Assembly (NCBI RefSeq): GCF_029962835.1
Contig: NC_080577.1
Location: 4,526,001-4,590,000 of the forward strand
Direction: 5' to 3'
Source: Magnolia sinica
Lineage: Eukaryota; Streptophyta; Magnoliopsida; Magnoliales; Magnoliaceae
Length of the DNA: 64,000 nucleotides
Under the pieces are notes generated by a model that ran no database searches, was not told the origin of the DNA, and saw only the letters and a list, made by a program, of their open reading frames with translations. A program made the translations under genes and the position numbers. Below, one piece after another: positions 1-11,049 of this stretch. Position 1 is the stretch's first letter; each line of letters opens with the position of its first letter.

Positions 1-1069
1 TGGCCCATATGGCTAGACCTGGAACCTAACCGGCAGCATGGGCGGGTTTCATCTCAGACCACAGAGGACACTGTAGCGGCATTCTCATGAAAATTATGAA
101 ATTGCTCTTTGACCATGGAAGAATGCTTCGGCCTCTGGACGGGAATAGAGAAGGCTCCGCGTCGAGATGACGCTGCCACTGGCTCCTCCAGCTTAGTAGA
201 GCAAATTATCATCTTTTACCAAAAAAAAAAGAAGGAGCTAGCCTATCTAATTTAGGCAAAAGGGTGTGACTACCGCCAATGAGTGGATCGACCTGATTTT
301 CATATCAGGCTATCATCAAATTGTGGCCGACCGCTTGCATGGATAAGATAATCTACACGTCACATGCTATTGGAAAAAAGAAAATAGTTGTTTAGAACTG
401 ACACATATGTATATATTTTTGTTTCATTATCCATAAAATCAAATTGGATTTTACATATTTCATTATTTAGAACTGTAGATTTTTTCCCCAACTATTGCTG
501 TCCATGGGGGTGGGCTTGGGCTTGGGCTCAAGTCATTTTAGCAGCTGTTCCATCCTCCAATTTCGACTCCAATCATCAGCTAGGGACACATGTATCTTGA
601 TCGATGGATGTGAGGCCCACTTGATCGATGGATGGATTAGGAACACCCACATTCAGGAACATGGATTTAATCATTGGCTGGGACTTGGGCCGGATGGACC
701 TGGCTCGGCCCAAATCTGGTATATTTCCACTCCAGCTATTGAACAAGAAACTAGCAGGCGAAAAGAGGACATATACACTGCTGGACCGAAGTCGAACTAA
801 GACAGGCAAGGTAGCTGCTGCGTTGTGGGTCCATCTTTACGTGATCGATCCAAGCCGTTCATCATCTGAGACGAATCTAATTTCAACAGGGGCGCCTAAC
901 AATAGGGAGCCTAACCCAAGTCAGGCACTTGTCATCTTTTCACGAGCAATTCATCGAGTGGGGCTCCGTGAAGATGCCCGGGCCTAAATAGGCTCGAGAT
1001 GGACGGTGCGACCCATTTCTTATTGTAATTATTATATTTATATAAATTATTGCAAAACTTTCGTGTCTC
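1..1069. other. Intergenic, no gene recognised
   Basis: I see no convincing coding exon here. Short open frames exist, but none resembles a known protein and they overlap on both strands. The stretch around 590-740 has a TGATCGATGGATG-type phrase used twice and GGCCCAC words like those of the MITEs elsewhere in the window, so it is probably degraded repeat DNA. The last part, before 1070, should hold the upstream sequence of the tRNA gene. Confidence 0.5.
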
Positions 1070-1141
1070 GGTTCCATGGTCTAGTGGTCAGGACATTGGA
1101 CTCTGAATCCAGTAACCCGAGTTCAAATCTCGGTGGAACCT
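1070..1141 (+). tRNA. tRNA-Gln (anticodon CUG)
   Basis: This is a 72-base nuclear tRNA gene. The acceptor stem GGTTCCA at the 5' end pairs perfectly with TGGAACC at the 3' end, leaving T as the discriminator base. The anticodon loop reads CTCTGAA, closed by a stem that includes TTGGA/TCCAG, which gives anticodon CUG for glutamine. The A box lies in TGGTCTAGTGG and the B box in GAGTTCAAATCTC. A run of five T at 1143-1147 is a good RNA polymerase III terminator, and CAA-type sequence (TGCAAAAC, about 1050) lies just upstream, as in many plant tRNA genes. No intron is present. The tRNA reads in the same direction as the protein gene that starts 240 bp downstream. Confidence 0.97.
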
Positions 1142-1380
1142 ATTTTTCTCTCCTTTTTGGCCTTTTGCCTTTTTGTTTCTCGTTGCAACCCAAACCTTTA
1201 AAACAGTGGGTCCAACTGCAGTTTTGGGGAAAGCAAATCGAGTGGCCGCAAATGGATGGTTACGATGAAAGGAAGGCAACGGTCTGCGCGCAGGCGCATG
1301 GATCACACACTCAGCCAGGGCTTCCAAACTCTTTAACATTCCGCACCACATACCCACCATAGAAATCTCTATCACTTCTA

Positions 1381-3562
1381 ATGGCGACCCTCCTTCCAAC
1401 ATCTCCTCAATCCCTCTTCTTCTCATACCAGCCCTCCAGCAGGTGGGCCCACACTCCTTATCCCACTCTCATAACAGGGCCATTTCCCAGGCCATTCCTC
1501 TGCTCTTCTTCTTTTTCTTCTTCTTCACCACAGCCTACTGTAGCTGTTGTGGAAGAAGTGGTAGAAGACTCTCCTTCTCCTCCATTGGATGGAGCTTCTG
1601 CAGAAGACGAATCCGCAATCGGAACCGTTGAAAATCTCCAACTAAGGTAGACTTGAATTGGGTTTCTTCCCTTCTCCAATTTCTCCGCCATTCCTAGCCT
1701 GCTGTCCATTTAGCTATTTATTTGCATTAGAGAAATGATCGTTGTATTAGGACATTTAAGTTTTCCAAATCAACTGATCCGGACTGTCAATTAGGTCCAA
1801 CGCATATTTCACAGGCTACTATGCAAAACTCACAGGAAGTGGAACGTTCTAACTATATGATGTAATTCCTATAGAACAGATGGTCAAGATTGCCATTTAA
1901 AAATCGGTCCAATGAACAATTTGCACCATCTGCTTCTTGGGACCTCTCATGGATCGCGTATTTTTCCGAAGAATTACTGGTGTCGGGCAATCCTAACCGT
2001 CCATCAGTCTCTTGGAAAATGGATGATGTATAAAGAAGAAAGCCAAACCTTCGGATGGATTGTATTATCTGATCTGAGTGATTTTTGCATGGTAGCCCAT
2101 GGAAGGTGTGTTGGACCTAATGAACAGTCTTGATTGGTTGGCTCTGGTGAAGCGTCGGAATACAACTACGGGCACCGTTCACCAGATCATTTCTCTAATC
2201 ATGTACATTTCAGGTCGAACTGTTACTTAGATAACTCAAATTTTTAGTTACAAATGGGTAAAACATCTATATAATGCAGTAATAAATATATGCATGAGTT
2301 TATGATGTCAAGTTTATATCCTCAGTTCATTGCCGGAATTATGTTTTTCTTTTATTTAATGATTTTTTGCCTCTTTGGTTTTACTTTTTGATACCATTTT
2401 GTTTTTTTGTTTTTTTTTTTTTTGTCCCTTTTTTCCTTACTGATACTGTTCTTATATCTGGTTATTTTCTTTTCTTCTGTTATTCTCATTGCATCATTTC
2501 ATGAATACTTATGGTAACAGTAGAAACGTCTGTTGTTTTCTTAATAAGATTGTGGAAACGTCCTTGGAGTTTATTGCATGATGAAAATGAAGTGCTGCAT
2601 CAATGAGGGTATCAATGATCAATTATACATGGAGAGATACTTCTTTGTTTCCCAAAATTTCTTGGAGCTCTACATTTTTCTTGTCTTTGTCTTCTGTTTT
2701 CTGATTTTTGTTGTTGTCATTGTTATCTTGGGACTTGAATTTCCTGTCGACTTGGAAATACAAGGGGATCTCAGATTTTTTTTTTTGAAAAGATAGAAAC
2801 CGGTGAAGAGAGGTTGATGTGCAGATTAGTCTTGCTCAATTGTATTTCTAGTACTGGTTCTTTTCCCCTTTCCAGTTTGTTCCCTGAATTGCTTTTGAAT
2901 ATTGTGTGGTTATAATAAATTTTCGGTGGAATGACTAAAGTGCATGATGCTAGTTAGCAAGGACCTGAAAGGCTTTGTCTGATTGCTGGGATCCTTGAAT
3001 CTCTTGAATATCAAATAAATAACACCTTTAAGTTGGATATGAAATATTTTCTAAGTCATACTTGTTTTAGGAGAGCAATCATATACGTTGTTCATATTTT
3101 CCTTGAGTGCTCAAAATATTCTTGGGTTCTTGGAAAAGTCGGAGAATTTTGTTTGTTATTGAGATGGGAACAATCTTTGATATGGTATGATATGTCCAGT
3201 TCACGTTTTTTATTTTATTTTTATTTTTGAAAATCTTGTAATGGGTGAAAACCTGCAAATTGAGAGACAATAATGGAATGACTATTATTGTTTTGTAACA
3301 ATTATGTTCTTTTAGGGGGTGTAAGGCCTGTGGGAGAGAGGAAATAGAGAAGGGCTGCAATGGTGAGGGAAGGATTCAGGGGGGGATAGCAACGGTCCCA
3401 GGCTTTGGGTGGTGGCCTATAAAGGCTTACAGGCCTTGCCCGGGATTTGTGGAATCTGGTGGGAGGTATAGGCGACGTGGACAAAGCATGGATGAGGTTG
3501 CTTTTGGAAGGGAGGAGAGGGAAGATACCACGGGGGGCATGGACGAGGTTCAATCAAGGTAG
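1381..3562 (+). CDS. Conserved plant protein, predicted plastid-targeted, two exons
   Basis: CDS exons are 1381-1646 and 3316-3562. The exon 1 donor is AAG|GTAGAC and the exon 2 acceptor is TTTTAG|G. Both junctions leave the frame open: two bases of an Arg codon are completed by the first base of exon 2. The product is about 170 residues. Exon 1 starts in a good context (ATGGCGACC) and encodes a Ser/Thr/Pro-rich, Arg-poor N-terminus typical of a chloroplast transit peptide, followed by an acidic stretch. Exon 2 encodes the conserved part: a cysteine motif (CKACGREEIEKGCNGEG), then GGIATVPGFGWWPIKAYRPC and GGRYRRRGQSMDEVAFGR. I recognise this as the style of a conserved plant plastid protein but cannot assign a function. 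An alternative donor (AAG|GTAGAA at 3558/3559) sits right at the stop, so a further downstream exon cannot be excluded. The intron holds a MITE. Confidence 0.75.
1728..2197. mobile_element. Palindromic MITE in intron 1
   Basis: The ends are exact 13-bp inverted repeats: TAGAGAAATGATC at 1728-1740 and its reverse complement at 2185-2197. Weaker inverted similarity continues inward, for example CAATTAGGTCCAACGCA near 1790 against its complement near 2115. The element is about 470 bp with no coding capacity. I could not settle the target-site duplication. It lies in the intron of the plastid-protein gene. Confidence 0.75.
2198..3315. other. Rest of intron 1 of the plastid-protein gene
   Basis: This is T-rich intron sequence with homopolymer runs (for example a T run near 2401-2425). 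No second gene is visible. The intron ends in a pyrimidine-rich tract and TTTTAG at 3310-3315. Confidence 0.6.
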
Positions 3563-3810
3563 AACTTAGATTGCTCCTTTCTTTCTTTCTTTCTTTTTCT
3601 TTTTTCTCCCTAGTGTTTTCTTTTATTCTATCTAATCCATTAAAAAAATCGCTGCATGCCAACTCACGATTATAAGGCTTCTTTATTGAAATGATTGAAG
3701 TAAGCTTGCACGTTTGAGAATGGGTAGAATATTGCTTGAGTGACAAACTTGCCATCTGTTTTTATTTATTTATAATTTTAACACAAATTGGATTTCATGT
3801 TTGCATCATG

Positions 3811-3919
3811 ATGAGGAGTCTCCCGATTGCTTGATGAGTTGGTAGAGCTAGTGTAGCGTGCGTGAATGATCCAGGTTTCAATCCTTGGTAGCGTCACCTT
3901 TCAAAAAAAGAAAAAAAAC
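3811..3919 (+). mobile_element. tRNA-derived SINE
   Basis: An A-box-like segment (GATGAGTTGGTAGAGC, from 3833) is followed about 40 bp later by a B box (CCAGGTTTCAATCC, to 3884). A short body and an A-rich tail (AAAAAAAGAAAAAAAA, 3904-3919) follow. This layout is that of a plant tRNA-related SINE. Flanking target duplications are not obvious. Confidence 0.6.
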
Positions 3920-4333
3920 ACGATGGGTAGGATATCTTTAGTACGCTTGGATAATTATTGGTTGGCTTATTTTGTCTCTTATTTCTATGGCTTGATAATT
4001 CTTTTTGTTTCCAAATGATGACTAAAATATAATTTCACGCTGATTCTTATGATTAATAATTTTCACAAAATGGTAACTGTGTACATATATGCGTGTACAT
4101 CTTTATATTTTCATGATACGTACACATGACCTTTTGAACTCATACCAGCATGTTATGCTTGTGGGCATGTTGGAAATTTACTTCTATCTTTGCCCATGGA
4201 ATTTTTTGAAGCACATCTTTGGATCTTCATGTTTTGTGTATGCACCAGTATCTCTCTCTTTCTCTGTGTTGGAAGCACCACCTAAATCAAGTGAGTTGAT
4301 ATTCCTTTTCACTTTTGAGAATAGACTAGCCTA
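3920..4333. other. AT-rich spacer between SINE and MITE
   Basis: I see only low-information AT-rich sequence and no gene. Confidence 0.5.
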
Positions 4334-4341
4334 GACTAGAC

Positions 4342-4841
4342 CATAGTTCTAAAACTCGGTGACTCGACTTGAAACCTGGTTGAGTGAACTCAACGTGGCC
4401 AGAAATTGAGCTTAGTCACTATGAAATTTGTTGGACAGCTCGTTTCGGTTAGACTTGGTGTGACTCATCGAGTTGGCTTGCCTACTCGGTCAACTCGACA
4501 CGACTTGAACTGAGTCACTGAGTTTCTTTGTCTTTAAATAAAATAAATATAATTTTATTTATTTATTTATTATTTATTTTTTGTGGGATTCGAATCCACG
4601 ACCTCTCAAACTTTTTCTTTTTTGGACACAACCTCTCATGCTTGGGCAACAGTGTCTACTAGCAGGCTGACACTGCTTTGACGATTAGACTTGCCTATTT
4701 TTGTACTCAAAGTATTCTTGCTACCTATTATTTGTAAAAAAAATATTTATAATTTAATTATTAAATATCCAGTTGAGTCAAATTAAGTCTTCCAGTCAAC
4801 CCAACTGGATATCAAGTCAGTTTTCGAGTTTTTAAACTACG
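4342..4841. mobile_element. hAT-type MITE with 8-bp target duplication
   Basis: The element is 500 bp and begins CATAGTTCTAAAACTCG. Its other end, read inverted, is CGTAGTTTAAAAACTCG. It is flanked by exact 8-bp direct repeats GACTAGAC (4334-4341 and 4842-4849), the size made by hAT transposases. Inside, the words CGACTTG, CGAGTTG and CAACTCGAC are repeated in both orientations. A tRNA-like GGATTCGAATCC word occurs near 4588. It has no coding capacity and would be moved in trans. Confidence 0.85.
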
Positions 4842-4849
4842 GACTAGAC

Positions 4850-5860
4850 ACATCGTGTTTAAACATGCCTTGTTAGTTCTAAAATTTAAGTGGATGTTAT
4901 CTTTTCTTAAGTTTCACAAGGTTCGCACTCTTAGGCCTATGTAATTATGGGTGCATGTGTTACTAGTATTATTACTTCTCAACTGGAATATGAACTTGGT
5001 TTTACATGTTAGCTTATGGCTCGGTCCATTGATACTCATACAAGTAACTGTACTGTCTGAATGATTACCATTATACTAATTCCCCGTAAAAAATGAAGTG
5101 TAGCTAATGTGCTGGTGTCTGGAGGCATTTTCTTTCTTAAGGAAACATAAGAAGCAAACAGTTTTCATGAAGTAGAATGAGGTATTTGGGTTATTACTTG
5201 GTTTGTCTTTTTCCTTCAATTATTTAAAGAGGCATGCTAATATGCACGCTTCTGCATAAAAAGTTCTATACGGTTCCCTCCTCATGGTACAAGTGGCACA
5301 TATTTCTGGTGAGTAGGACTGTTGATCCTGTGGCCACTGCGTGGAAGGGTTACGGGCTGGAAATTGAAGCGATTGGAAAACACCAACCATCAAAGTTTTC
5401 TTTGGAACACAGACCATTGCTCTTATACCACTCCTTTCACAGGCTTTGATCGCATGACTACCACAGGCCAATATGCTTGGTCCACATAACAACAATCCCA
5501 ATTACTGTAGATGTCTGCTGTATATACCGCAAGGAGGCAACTGCATAGAACAATCATGTGGCGACCTGCATATTAGTAAACTTCCTATTTAAACTAGGAA
5601 TGGATTCTGTTCAGTGCAGACAATGTGCACTGGGAGTTGGGACTTTTTAATTAATCTATTGGCTCTTGGAGTCTGTTTGATATTAAGATACGGCTTGCAT
5701 CTTCCCCTTGGGAATATTTTGGAAGCTACATCATCTGGGTGTCCTATCCAAGAATGCCCCTTCTGTAGTCAGAGATGATGTTTCACCAAGTTCGTTTCCC
5801 AACTGGCCATCCTCTGTTCTGGTCATAGAAATGTTGTGCTTGTTGGTCCTCAACCTGTAG
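4850..5860. other. Intergenic, repeat-like
   Basis: No gene is supported. Short frames around 5220-5500 are open on both strands, but neither has recognisable protein features. The text resembles the degraded MITEs found elsewhere. Confidence 0.45.
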
Positions 5861-5868
5861 TGATACTC

Positions 5869-7770
5869 TTTTTTTTTGGGAGATAGTTGTAAAAATTTAA
5901 TTGAAGCTAGGGACAGGGGAATTAGTTCCCAATAAAATGGGGCATGTGACTAATGCCCCTTTAGCTATTGCAATAGCTAAGCAATTTGTCACTCTACGTA
6001 CTTGTGTAAACAATATGTTTAGTCATGATAAGAGGGCTCTAATATCACTAAACCCAATCTAAATCCCATGGATTGGTTCCCACAAATATTACCCACTCTA
6101 TGATAATGGGGAATGGCCCTCAACGATGACCTTCCCTGAAAGCTATCACTAAAAGTATGGGGACCCTCCCTCAAAGACAGTGCTGCCGCCATATTATTAC
6201 TACTAGGGGAGTCGGGCCTGAGAAAGCCAAGCGGATCATACCTTTGTTGTCTCTTAGAACCCCACCAATGCCTGAGGTCTTGGATGGCTAATGCAGGGGC
6301 ATTTTCACACTGGGCTCGAGTGGGGTTGCCTATGGGATGTAGAGGCACGTTCGGGGTGGGCGGCCCGTGTGAGGCAGGTGGCTTGTGTGAGGCGGTACTC
6401 ATGTGATTTCGGGCACACGAGGGGGGTTCAGCCGATGTCCTAACCCATGAAATGTGGGGCCTGGGCTATGAGATAAAGTGATTGAATTGTCATGCTTTAA
6501 CAGTTTAAACTTTTAGAGCAAGTAGTTAATTGTCCTACATCAAAGTGGTATCAAAGCGGGATGTCTCATGTTCGAGACTCCTCACTGGGGGTGATTAATG
6601 CAGGGGCATTTTCATACCAGGCTCAAGTGGGGTTGCCTGTGGGATGCAGGGGCACACTTGGGGTGGGCGGCCCATGTGAGGCGGGCCCCACCCGTGTGAG
6701 GCGGTACCCATGTGATTTAGGGCCGATGAGGGGGGTTTAGCCGATGTCCTAACCCATGAGATGTGGGGCCTGAGCTATAAGATAAAGGGATTGATTCGCC
6801 ATGCTCTAACAGTTCAAGCCTTTAGAGCAAGTGGTTAATCGTCCTGCATCAAAGGCTCAATTGCCGCCAAAGGAACCGACTCTAAGTTTCTCTGCACGAG
6901 CGATTGCCACTTGAATCTTTGACAAAATAGAGTCTTTGAAGGCCCTAGGATTCAAAGGACACATTTTAATATTTTCTTTGATTTATTTTTATTTTTTATA
7001 TTTTGTTTTTTCCTTTTACAAATTCAACCTTGAAAATCATTGCATCATTGTAAATATGATTATTACTCTCCTCCTAAATTTCCCAGCACACTGTATAAGG
7101 GAGCAACCCTGTAACACCTTCCCCCTTTCTTTGCATGGCTGTGCCCTGACGAATAAATACCTCTCATAGCTTCTACCTGAATGACCATTGCCACCCCAAA
7201 ATAGTTAGGAAAAAAATTCAATTGGGTCTAGCTATTGAACAATGAAGGAAAAGATGGCGAACATTTTCGTCTTCCTCCTACACATCACTTGCATATTAGG
7301 GAGGTTTATGCCCCTATTCTTTAAATGATCCGAGGTCAAGATTTTATTCATATGCGCTGTCCAAACAAATACAACTCCTCTAGGGGGTGTGCCAAGAAAG
7401 CATACGGCAGTAGGGTACCATCCGTCAAAGCAACTTTGTAAAATAACTCTACTGATGAAAGCATTCCATTTTCAAACTTCAGAATCCTCCCCTTCAGAAG
7501 GGAGAAACACCTCTTGGAGACTAATCAATAATTTTCAAAAGCTTTCCACTTTGTCATTTTTTAGGTTTCTTATGAAAGATGAAATCCAAACCAAGGGGAC
7601 CTCCAACATCCCCTACAGCCGAGTTTTTGTTCAGAGTCACTTGGAAAAGACCCGTAAATCTCGGCCAACCATTTAAACCACACTCTATTAGACAACCTAA
7701 CAAGGATCTTGACCCTGTCGTAAGAACTTCTCCCTTGGCTTGATATCATCACCTAGCGTACTAATACTTT
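5869..7770 (-). mobile_element. Degenerate LINE (L1-type), 3' part
   Basis: Read on the minus strand, the tail of an L1-like element is recognisable. There is a zinc-binding reverse-transcriptase segment around 7230-7420 (VFVWTAHMNKILTSDHLKNR, then GINLPN), with further RT C-terminal text upstream of it to about 7770. An A tail appears as a T run on the plus strand at 5869-5877. The frame is broken many times, so this is a dead copy. A TRIM-like miniature element sits inside it at 6285-6851. Confidence 0.6.
6285..6851 (+). mobile_element. TRIM-like miniature LTR element
   Basis: Two direct repeats of about 258 bp (6285-6542) and 260 bp (6592-6851) both begin TG, end CATCA and are highly similar. 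They are separated by only about 49 bp. That spacer starts with TGGTATCAAAGC (6546-6557), one base away from the standard plant initiator-Met primer-binding site, and ends with a G-rich tract just before the second repeat. This is the layout of a terminal-repeat retrotransposon in miniature, which carries no genes. A target duplication is not visible. It is an old non-coding fossil. Confidence 0.65.
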
Positions 7771-8090
7771 TCCAACTGTAGGAACCCTTATTCATCCCAT
7801 CCAGTGTGGCAGACAGGTGCAATATCCAAGCCATCCATTAGAAGGGTAACACTATGTAGATTCCCTATCCCAAGATATGGTCGGTCAAGTAGTCAGGTGT
7901 GCCGCAATTAACAGAACAAATGTATGTTTGTGGAAAAAAATCAGCCAAAGTTTTCAAATCCATCAACTTCTTTTTTATATCATGACTCACCTATTGAATG
8001 GACCACCTTTATCTTTGGGTGGTAGCATCTACAAGTTGAGATCCAGCTGATGGATGGCTTGGATATTTCACCCGTCTACCATGCTGGCAT
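7771..8090. other. Spacer, nothing recognised
   Basis: I see no gene, and only weak MITE-like phrases. Confidence 0.4.
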
Positions 8091-8099
8091 ATATGGTGG

Positions 8100-8470
8100 T
8101 GTGTGCATCATTGCAGCTTGGGTTCGGGTCAACCTGAACCCGATTGACCCAGCCTGAGTTTGGGTGGAGTTGTCAAGGTCCTTGGGTTGGGTTTGGGTTT
8201 GGTTTGGAAAGTGGAAATGCCAACCCATTGGAATTCGGGTTTGGATTGGGTTGGGAAAATTCAATTTGGGCTAGGTCAGGTTGGAAATAATCACATGTAT
8301 TTGGGTCAAGTTGGATTAAATATAGCAGATTTTGGGTGAGGTTTGGGTTGAGCTTCTCAGGCTGGAATTTGTGTTGGGTCGGGTCAGGTTGTGGGTTGTG
8401 TCCTCTTGAGGTTGGGTTGGGCTTGGGTTGACCCTCAACCAACCCAATCCACTCGAGTTGCACCCTTAGT
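8100..8470. repeat. GGGTTGGGTT-rich repeat
   Basis: About 370 bp is built from variants of GGGTTGGGTT, GGGTTTGGGTT and GGGTCAGGTTGG, with complementary words (AACCTGAACCCGA, CAACCAACCC) near both ends so that it can fold back. A shorter piece of the same type lies at 34165-34300. The open frames across it are products of the low-complexity sequence, not genes. Confidence 0.7.
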
Positions 8471-8915
8471 GTGCATATGCTGAATTGTAAACACCTGTGG
8501 GTTTATCAAAGCTTTTGAGGGGCCCTTTTTTGCTCTTGACTTGTGTCAGAAGGGCATTCTTCTCCTCATCAAATATCCACCACCACTTGCACATGAGGCT
8601 TCAACTTCTCTCCCTTACCTACCCTAACCCAGTTTGCCCATTCCTTTTTGGATTTCTAGACATCTTTCCACTTAATCATGTGGAATTATGCTTTTCACTA
8701 CTAAATAAAAAATAAAAAAGCATTTTCACTCATTATGTAGGTGATAGCAAGCATAAAACTAAAATAATAATAAAAAATAAAAAATAAAGAAAGAAAGAAA
8801 GATAGCAAGTAATGTAAATCCCTTCGAGTGATGTCATGCTTTGCCATTCCATGGCATGTAGAGGAAAGGAACTTGAGAGGATTTTTTGGTGTCTACCTTG
8901 TTGCAATCTTTCACA

Positions 8916-9165
8916 TACTAGGGGTCCGCTCGGATGCACTGTTGAAACAATGATTTGGGGACAAAACCCTCTTTTCGATCTGAAACCTTCATTTTGTAGC
9001 ATATTTGGATTGCACCCACAATCCCTGGTTTGGAATCCACCCGACATTTGATGCAATGAATCTTCATTTCACCAAAAACCAATCCAGTTGGTGTTTGGCG
9101 AAACAACGATTGTGGGCACCCTCCTGCAGTTGACTTTCGACCTTGTGTCCAAACAGGCCTTAAGA
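8916..9165. mobile_element. Possible short MITE
   Basis: The left end AGGGGTCCGCTCGGATGC resembles the inverse of the right end (GTGTCCAAACAGGCCTTA). This GGCCTGTTTGG style is common in plant Harbinger- or hAT-type MITEs. The match is imperfect and a target duplication was not fixed. Confidence 0.35.
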
Positions 9166-9290
9166 TCTCATTGGAAAACGCTGCCTTTTACCATTCTCTG
9201 GGGTCTTTGGAAGGAAAGAAATAGAATTCTTGCATCATTTCTCCTGATTTTACATCTGAAAACATGTGATCTCCTTAACGCTCGTGTGTC
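9150..9290 (+). mobile_element. LINE C-terminal fragment
   Basis: The plus strand encodes WKTLPFTILWGLWKERNRI, a motif typical of the very end of plant L1-type reverse transcriptases (W...W.LWKERNRR). Only about 140 bp remains. Confidence 0.5.
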
Positions 9291-9689
9291 AACTTAATGC
9301 AGCAAAAAAAAGCAAAGTTCAAGGAAGTTCAAAAGATAAGATTAGAAGGAAGTTCTCCATCGAAACAACTGAAACTACAGCTACATCACAACATCCAAGT
9401 TTGAACCTTTGATGTTTTTGCATGAAAACATAGACATATTCAGATTGGTATGTGGCTGTTTGCTTTCTATATTTTCATGTTTCTTAAGTCGAAGTCATTG
9501 AAAGAAGAAAGCAAGATAGTTTTCCATATGTTGATTGAGATTCCGACTCGTATTATCTATGTATCTACTTGTCAATGCTGAAAATTCACATCTTTTATTA
9601 GTTTGGTCTGCTCTTTGTTCCTCATTTGAATGAATTTGCAGCATTTTTACTATGCTCATTCAAGGTTTGCTAAGTGCACGTCCATTCAG

Positions 9690-10609
9690 AGCCCTGCCCA
9701 TCCACATTCAATCATGGGCCAATATGGCACACGGGTGCGAGATCCGAGCTTTCCATCCGGTGGGCCACACTGACTAGCTTTTCAAAAGAGAAGGTAGTTT
9801 CACCAAATGGATGGCTAAAACAAAATTTTCCTAGCCATCCATTTGTTTTGTAGGCTGGATTCCTATGATAGTTTCGTGCCATTACCAAATGGTGGTGACT
9901 CTTCAAACATACACATGGCATAGTTGTAGACCATCCAATTCCCTGACCCAACTCTGATGGGAGCATAACCTAAAAATTGCACTGAAAATATGATGTTGGT
10001 CTGATTTTTCCCTTCGAATTTGGACCACTTGCTACTTGAAATCATCCATTACATTAATTGGATTAGGATTGCTTTATCAGTGATTCAAGAGATATGCTCC
10101 ATCCACAGTGGGACCCATAATTCGGATGGTTGATAACTGTAGATTGGTAACACAATTGAAGAGGATGAGTCACCAGCATTTTTCTAAATGAGTCCAGCCC
10201 TTGTTTTGTACACTATGGCCCACCCAAGGGGTGTATGACTTGACTTTGTAACAAGAAGATCTAAATGTGGCCCGTTTGATGGGAAGTTCAGATCACTATA
10301 AGCGCGCTTCAAAATTTTAATGATCTATATAATCTTTATACTAGTGAGAGTGACAAGTGCGGATAGGGATGTCAACCTTTGAAACCTTATCGGGCTCACT
10401 AAAATTTGGATTAGAATGATATTTGTGTTTTTCTCTTTACGTTGGCGGTACTCACCTTATGAACGGGCTAGATGGCTGTGGGTCCCAGGAATGTTGCAAT
10501 GTTGGGCTTCATCCCCACAGTTGTCTATGGTGTGGGCCACTTCCGTTTTGGATTAGATTTTTGGGCTTACTTCCTAACATGAGGTGGTGCAGATGATGGA
10601 TGAATTGTA
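9690..10609. mobile_element. MITE cluster, left side of a copia insertion
   Basis: The stretch contains phrases of the window-wide MITE families: GGTGGGCCACACTGACTAGC, CATCCAATTCCCTGACCC, ATGATATTTGTGTTTTTC and TGTGGGTCCCAGGAATGTTG. The rightmost element reads straight across the copia fossil: GGATGAATTGTATGTGA before it joins TGTGACACATTATGGTGG after it. The copia therefore landed inside a MITE. Confidence 0.6.
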
Positions 10610-10614
10610 TGTGA

Positions 10615-11000
10615 TGATGGGGTTTTCCTTCTCAGGTCAGAGGAGATGTGGTGCGGTTCGGATGCCACAAGCAGTGGAATCACCACGCTGCTCGACCAGT
10701 CGAGGGTCAGTCGACTCAAAGTCCAGCGAGCTCAGTGAACAGTGCTCGACCAGTTGAGGGCCGGCTCGACCAGTTGAGTGAACAGTCTCGACCAGTCGAG
10801 GACTCTGCTCGACTAGTCGTGGTTACGCAGATTTGAGTTCGGATCTTGCGCGGACTACGGAAATCTGAGGACCTTTTGCAAGGGGTGCGAAAGGGAGTTT
10901 CCTAAACTATAAATAGAGGTGCCTAGGGCTTTTCTATGCAATGCAAGAGGGTTTCCTAAAACTTTATAAGAGTTTGCTAAAGGGTTTAGGGCTATCAAAG

Positions 11001-11049
<49 letters not shown>

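Noticed and set aside
388-987. Overlapping open frames of 70-119 codons on both strands
   Set aside because: Nothing in them resembles a protein family, they overlap each other in several frames, and the DNA looks like degraded repeat.
4585-4612. tRNA-like GGATTCGAATCC word
   Set aside because: Only a B-box-like word is present, with no cloverleaf around it, and it lies inside the hAT-type MITE.
6019-6402. 127-codon minus-strand frame
   Set aside because: It lies across LINE remnant and TRIM-like LTR sequence and crosses their boundary, so it is not a gene.
8076-8463. Frames rich in Pro, Asn and Gln
   Set aside because: These are the translation of a GGGTTGGGTT low-complexity repeat, which stays open by composition alone.
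10684-10820. Regularly repeated palindromes considered as a CRISPR array
   Set aside because: Spacing is irregular, the sequence is a plant LTR and the surrounding genome is eukaryotic.
11009-11047. (GA)n run considered as a GAGA-type promoter element of a host gene
   Set aside because: It lies inside the copia LTR and has no neighbouring host gene.
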